A DNA stretch of 64,000 nt from Nitrosospira sp. 56-18 (GTDB lineage Bacteria > Pseudomonadota > Gammaproteobacteria > Burkholderiales > Nitrosomonadaceae): positions 18,804 to 82,803 of the forward strand of contig MKVR01000016.1 in the NCBI GenBank assembly GCA_001899235.1. The letters run 5' to 3'. The position numbers and the translations under genes are program-made. Below are positions 60,855 to 64,000 of the stretch, in pieces. Each line of letters opens with the position of its first letter. The first letter of the stretch is position 1. Under the pieces are notes generated by a model, which was not told where the DNA came from, did no database searches, and saw nothing but the letters and a program-made list of their open reading frames with translations.

Positions 60855-61589
60855 ATGAAGAACCTGAGCGGTCCCTTATCGGTAGTTGCTTTGCTGGCAG
60901 AACCTTTTGCGGCCAACGCCACGCTGGTTGGCCCGATTCCCTATCATTGCTTTGCGGACTATCCTTCGGTGCGCGCGGCATTCAGCGCTTTTCCCATGGA
61001 GGATTTCGAGGATGATGTTTCGGGTGGGTCTGCCCCGACTGCAACGCCATTTGAAATGCGGCCTGCTGCGTCCAGGGATAATCCGTTCGATCCGGCCGAT
61101 ATCGATGACATGATGGAAGATGGGTATGCCGGGTGTGGCCATACCTGGTTCGCGAGCAGCGACGCAAGCCTGACCTTCACTTTCAGCACGGCATTGCTGG
61201 GTTCGCTGCCGACCGATGCCGGGTTGCTATGGACCGACATTGGCCTTGCGAACGTCCGGGCGGGCTCCGATAGCGTTCTTTTCGAGGCTTTCGATGCTTC
61301 GCACAATCTTCTGGGCGTTATTGGCCCCGCCTCGCTGGGGGATGGCCTTTTTGCCGGGCAAACCGCCGAGGACCGATTTTTCGGAGTCACCAGCCCTGGC
61401 GGAATTGCCTCGATACGTATCACTTCGCTAAGCAGCACCGAACGGGATGTGGACGAGCCGCAGCATGATCCGATGGAAGCCATGAAGGCCATGGGGCTGG
61501 GCGGGGACGGCGAATCGCCCACTTTTCTTGCCCTGCTTATTGTCGGAAACGCCGGAGCCCAGTTCAAGCGAAGGCGCCTGCAGAGCTGA
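60855..61589 (+). CDS. exported protein with degenerate PEP-CTERM-like tail
   Basis: 244 residues, GGGGGG 4 nt before the ATG. Short signal peptide (MKNLSGPLSVVALLAEPFAA). The body (FEDDVSGGSAPTATPFEMRP, LTFTFSTALLGSLPTDAG, DSVLFEAFDASHNLLGVIG) resembles beta-sandwich PEP-CTERM proteins. The C-terminus SPTFLALLIVGNAGAQFKRR has the hydrophobic stretch and the Arg cluster, but the Pro-Glu-Pro is replaced, so exosortase recognition is doubtful. Possibly an exopolysaccharide-associated protein. No exosortase in the window. Confidence 0.65.
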   Translation: MKNLSGPLSVVALLAEPFAANATLVGPIPYHCFADYPSVRAAFSAFPMEDFEDDVSGGSAPTATPFEMRPAASRDNPFDPADIDDMMEDGYAGCGHTWFASSDASLTFTFSTALLGSLPTDAGLLWTDIGLANVRAGSDSVLFEAFDASHNLLGVIGPASLGDGLFAGQTAEDRFFGVTSPGGIASIRITSLSSTERDVDEPQHDPMEAMKAMGLGGDGESPTFLALLIVGNAGAQFKRRRLQS

Positions 61590-61707
61590 AGGAGGGGAGG
61601 CAAACAAGGTTCCGTGCGGACTATCGTTGACCTACTTTCGAGCCGCGCCCTGCCGCTTCGCTTTTGCGCGTCCCGTCCTGCAAAGCCCACCGCCGTGCCA
61701 GCGGAGA

Positions 61708-61727
61708 CTTGTTCAGCGCTCCCTTAG
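61708..61727. repeat. short dispersed repeat (TTGTTCAG type), copy 4
   Basis: CTTGTTCAGCGCTCCCTTAG; the stop codon of the permease lies inside it, and the preceding CGCCGTGCCAGCGGAGA matches 24494. Confidence 0.6.
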
Positions 61728-63161
61728 AAGGCTGTGCCTGCGGGCATAGCCGAAATAGATGAATAGCCCGATCGCCGCCCAATAAAGAAACAATCTGATG
61801 GTCTCCCAGCCGAGACTGAAAAACAGCAGCACGCATCCCGCCGCCGCCATGGGTCCTACGATGCCGATCATGGGTGTTTTGAAAGGGCGATGAAGAGCTG
61901 GGTCGCGGCGGCGCAGAATCATGACGCCCATCGCCACTGTGAAGAAGGCGAACAGCGTGCCCGAGTTTGAAATATCCGCCAGCATTCCCACCGGAAACAT
62001 TGCGGCAAAGAGCGCGACCGCTATGCCGGTCACGCCGGTGACGACATGCGGAGTATGAAAGCGCTCATGCACGCGCGAGAATACGCCCGGCATGAGGCCG
62101 TCCCTGGACATGGTGAAAAGAACCCGCGTTTGCCCATATATCATCATCAATACCACGGAGGGGAGGGCAATGATGGCGGCGGACGCCACCCAGTTTCCGG
62201 TCGCGGGATACCCCACGGCGCGCAGTACGTACGCGAGCGGCTCCCTGGATTGCGAAAGTTCGCCGCCCGGCTGGGCGCCAACCGCTCCGACGGCAGCATA
62301 GGCCACCACCAGATAGAAAAGCGTGCAGATGGTCAGCGAGCCTATCAGTCCGATAGGCACATTCCGGTTGGGATTGACTGTCTCCTCGGCGGCAGTGGAT
62401 ACCGCGTCGAAGCCGATGTAGGCAAAGAAAATCGAGGCCGCCGCTCCAAGTATGCCCACCCCGGAAAATGGCGTACCCCAGCCGTTGGGCAGCAGGGGGT
62501 CAAAATTGGCGGCACTCACGGCAGGAACGGCAAGGACGATGAATGCGGTAAGCGCGACGATTTTTACCACGACCAGCACGGCTGTGAATCTGGCGCTTTT
62601 TGACGTGCCGATGATCAATAGCACCGTAACGAACAGGGAGATGAGGAAGGCCAGCAGATTGAATCCGCCTGACGAGGTGGCGCCCATGCCTGCGCCGGAG
62701 CGCAGGACAATGGTATCGTAGGGTCCCGCGGTCAGAACCAGGGGCAGTCCATAGCCTATCTCATGAAGAAATCCGTTGATATATCCCGACCATCCGACGG
62801 CTACCGCCGCGGCTGCCACGGCATATTCCAGAATAAGCGCCCAGCCGACCATCCAGGCCGTCAACTCGCCGAATACCGCGTAGGAATAGGTATAAGCGGA
62901 CCCTGCTACCGGCACGATGGCGGCAATCTCCGAATATACCAGCGCTGTCAGCGCACACACGAAGCCGGCGAGGACAAATGAAAACATCATGCCTGGGCCG
63001 GCTTTCTCGGCAGCGACCGATGTCAGCACGAAAATTCCGGTGCCGATAATGGCCCCGATCCCCAGCATGGTAAGGTCAAATGCGCCAAGCTGGCGCTTGA
63101 GTCCCTTTCGCTCCGCCGATTCGATGATATGTTCAAGAGGTTTGACGCGCTCGAACAGCAT
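61713..63161 (-). CDS. APC-family amino-acid permease (cationic amino-acid transporter type)
   Basis: 482 residues, 12 or more membrane segments, GGAGA 8 nt before the ATG. The first helix motif LTMLGIGAIIGTGIFVLTSV is the unwound substrate site of APC transporters. EIAAIVPVAGSAYTYSYAVFGE and FFAYIGFDAVSTAAEETVNP match the YhdG/CAT subgroup, which imports basic or broad-range amino acids. The C-terminus ends in RRHSLLRER. No nearby metabolic partner. Confidence 0.93.
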   Translation of the reverse strand: MLFERVKPLEHIIESAERKGLKRQLGAFDLTMLGIGAIIGTGIFVLTSVAAEKAGPGMMFSFVLAGFVCALTALVYSEIAAIVPVAGSAYTYSYAVFGELTAWMVGWALILEYAVAAAAVAVGWSGYINGFLHEIGYGLPLVLTAGPYDTIVLRSGAGMGATSSGGFNLLAFLISLFVTVLLIIGTSKSARFTAVLVVVKIVALTAFIVLAVPAVSAANFDPLLPNGWGTPFSGVGILGAAASIFFAYIGFDAVSTAAEETVNPNRNVPIGLIGSLTICTLFYLVVAYAAVGAVGAQPGGELSQSREPLAYVLRAVGYPATGNWVASAAIIALPSVVLMMIYGQTRVLFTMSRDGLMPGVFSRVHERFHTPHVVTGVTGIAVALFAAMFPVGMLADISNSGTLFAFFTVAMGVMILRRRDPALHRPFKTPMIGIVGPMAAAGCVLLFFSLGWETIRLFLYWAAIGLFIYFGYARRHSLLRER

Positions 63162-63518
63162 GAAAATTTCTCCGGTTAAAAAGATTGAACGCGTTGCCGT
63201 TCCCGGCGGTTTCCGGTCATTCCGGAGTAGTCAACACGTTCGCCACGCGAAGAACGGGCGCTGTTTTTCCTCGCGGCTTTCTGCCGGCGGCACGCAGCCG
63301 GCGATAGCTGATCCGTTCAAAGCCACGCTATTTTAAACCACCGCGAAACGGATAAAGCTTGTTTTGGCATTTTCATTTCATGAGGCAGGAGGATGGGGCC
63401 GTGGTGAAGAACCTCGCGGATCGCCGGCGGTCAAATTGCTAAGGAAGCGGGATGAATCCCGCATTTAGCGAGGATTTTTGGGAGCTTTCCTTTCATAGGG
63501 AATCCGAGGAGGTCTTCC
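63162..63518. other. 357 bp divergent intergenic region
   Basis: Between the permease and the MsrB gene, divergent. I found no repeat or clear consensus promoter. The MsrB ribosome site GAGGAGG is at 63506-63512. Confidence 0.6.
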
Positions 63519-64000
63519 ATGGATCGACGGGCTGCGCTGCGAAATCTTGCCATGCTGGCCGCCTTCCCATTGGTTTCAGGTTGCTCGCGTGGTAAAAACC
63601 TGGGTGCCACACCCAGCCTCATTACCATCAAACCCTTGAACAAGCCTCATGAGGAATGGCGCGGCCTGGTTTCGCCGGCCGTATATCGCGTGCTGTTTGA
63701 AGGAGATACCGAGCGACCGGACAGCAGTGCGCTGAACAAGGAAAATCGGGCCGACACCTATCTATGCGCGGCGTGCTACCTGCCATTGTTCGATAGCGCA
63801 GATAAGTATGAAAGCGGCACAGGCTGGCCCAGCTTTACCCAGCCTGTCGAGGGACACATGGGAACCGGGCGCGACTTCAGCCATATCATGCCGCGTACCG
63901 AATATCATTGCGCGCGTTGCGGCGGCCATCAAGGCCATGTATTCGATGATGGTCCGCGTCCCCGCGGCGAACGCTGGTGCAATAACGGGGTCGCGCTCAA
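63519..64000 (+). CDS. msrB: peptide-methionine (R)-S-oxide reductase (MsrB) lipoprotein, 3'-truncated by the window
   Basis: ATG at 63519 with GAGGAGG 6 nt upstream; the frame is open to the window end. The N-terminus MDRRAALRNLAMLAAFPLVS followed by GC carries twin arginines and a lipobox, so the enzyme is exported, probably by Tat, and lipidated. MsrB landmarks are complete up to the end: zinc sites CAAC and CARC, GTGWPSFTQP, and the catalytic region RGERWCNNGVAL with its cysteine. It repairs methionine-R-sulfoxide in periplasmic proteins. Confidence 0.9.
   Translation, partial: MDRRAALRNLAMLAAFPLVSGCSRGKNLGATPSLITIKPLNKPHEEWRGLVSPAVYRVLFEGDTERPDSSALNKENRADTYLCAACYLPLFDSADKYESGTGWPSFTQPVEGHMGTGRDFSHIMPRTEYHCARCGGHQGHVFDDGPRPRGERWCNNGVAL

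Noticed and set aside
1..64000. CRISPR array
   Set aside because: No regularly spaced 24-40 bp repeats; the only tandem arrays are the 16 bp unit at 6029 and diverged protein repeats.

Overview
The window is 64 kb of a GC-moderate Gram-negative chromosome. Gene content and dispersed repeats look betaproteobacterial, and Nitrosospira-like ammonia oxidisers are my best guess. That is recognition only: no rRNA, tRNA, amo/hao or other taxonomic marker is present.

Left part (1-29 kb) is accessory but host-like. It holds a semialdehyde dehydrogenase and a tautomerase divergent from a LysR regulator with a good T-N11-A operator; a DUF4160/DUF2442 pair; a frameshifted alpha/beta hydrolase; an O-methyltransferase; a MetE-like methyltransferase; three large hybrid sensor kinases; a DyP peroxidase coupled to an encapsulin shell (a nanocompartment operon with a visible cargo-loading tail); a hemerythrin next to an FmdE-like protein; a DUF922-type zinc protease carrying the N-terminal signature of contractile-injection-system cargo; and an FAD-linked oxidase with two small envelope genes.

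Middle part (29.1-53.1 kb) is a block of podovirus-like late genes, all on the + strand. In order: spanins, terminase, P22-type portal, a receptor-binding cassette, scaffold, N4-gp56-type capsid, adaptors, a collar-domain fibre, a compact lysis cassette with endolysin, tail proteins, a GNAT acetyltransferase and internal-virion-like proteins. No integrase, repressor or replication gene is present and no att site was found. A perfect-consensus sigma70 promoter followed by two intrinsic terminators sits just upstream, the layout of an antiterminated late promoter or of a small RNA. A MITE-like element has inserted between two head genes.

Right part (53.1-64 kb) starts with an AT-rich surface-glycan island (DegT aminotransferase, hexapeptide acyltransferase, two glycosyltransferases) abutting the phage block and ending in a decayed IS481-type transposase. 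Then come a GH13 glucosidase, a DUF4142 protein, a secreted protein with a degenerate PEP-CTERM tail, an APC amino-acid permease and a truncated MsrB lipoprotein at the window edge.

At least three families of short dispersed repeats run through the window: a 220-240 bp MITE-like element with inverted ends, a palindromic repeat, and a 20-30 bp motif at gene ends.
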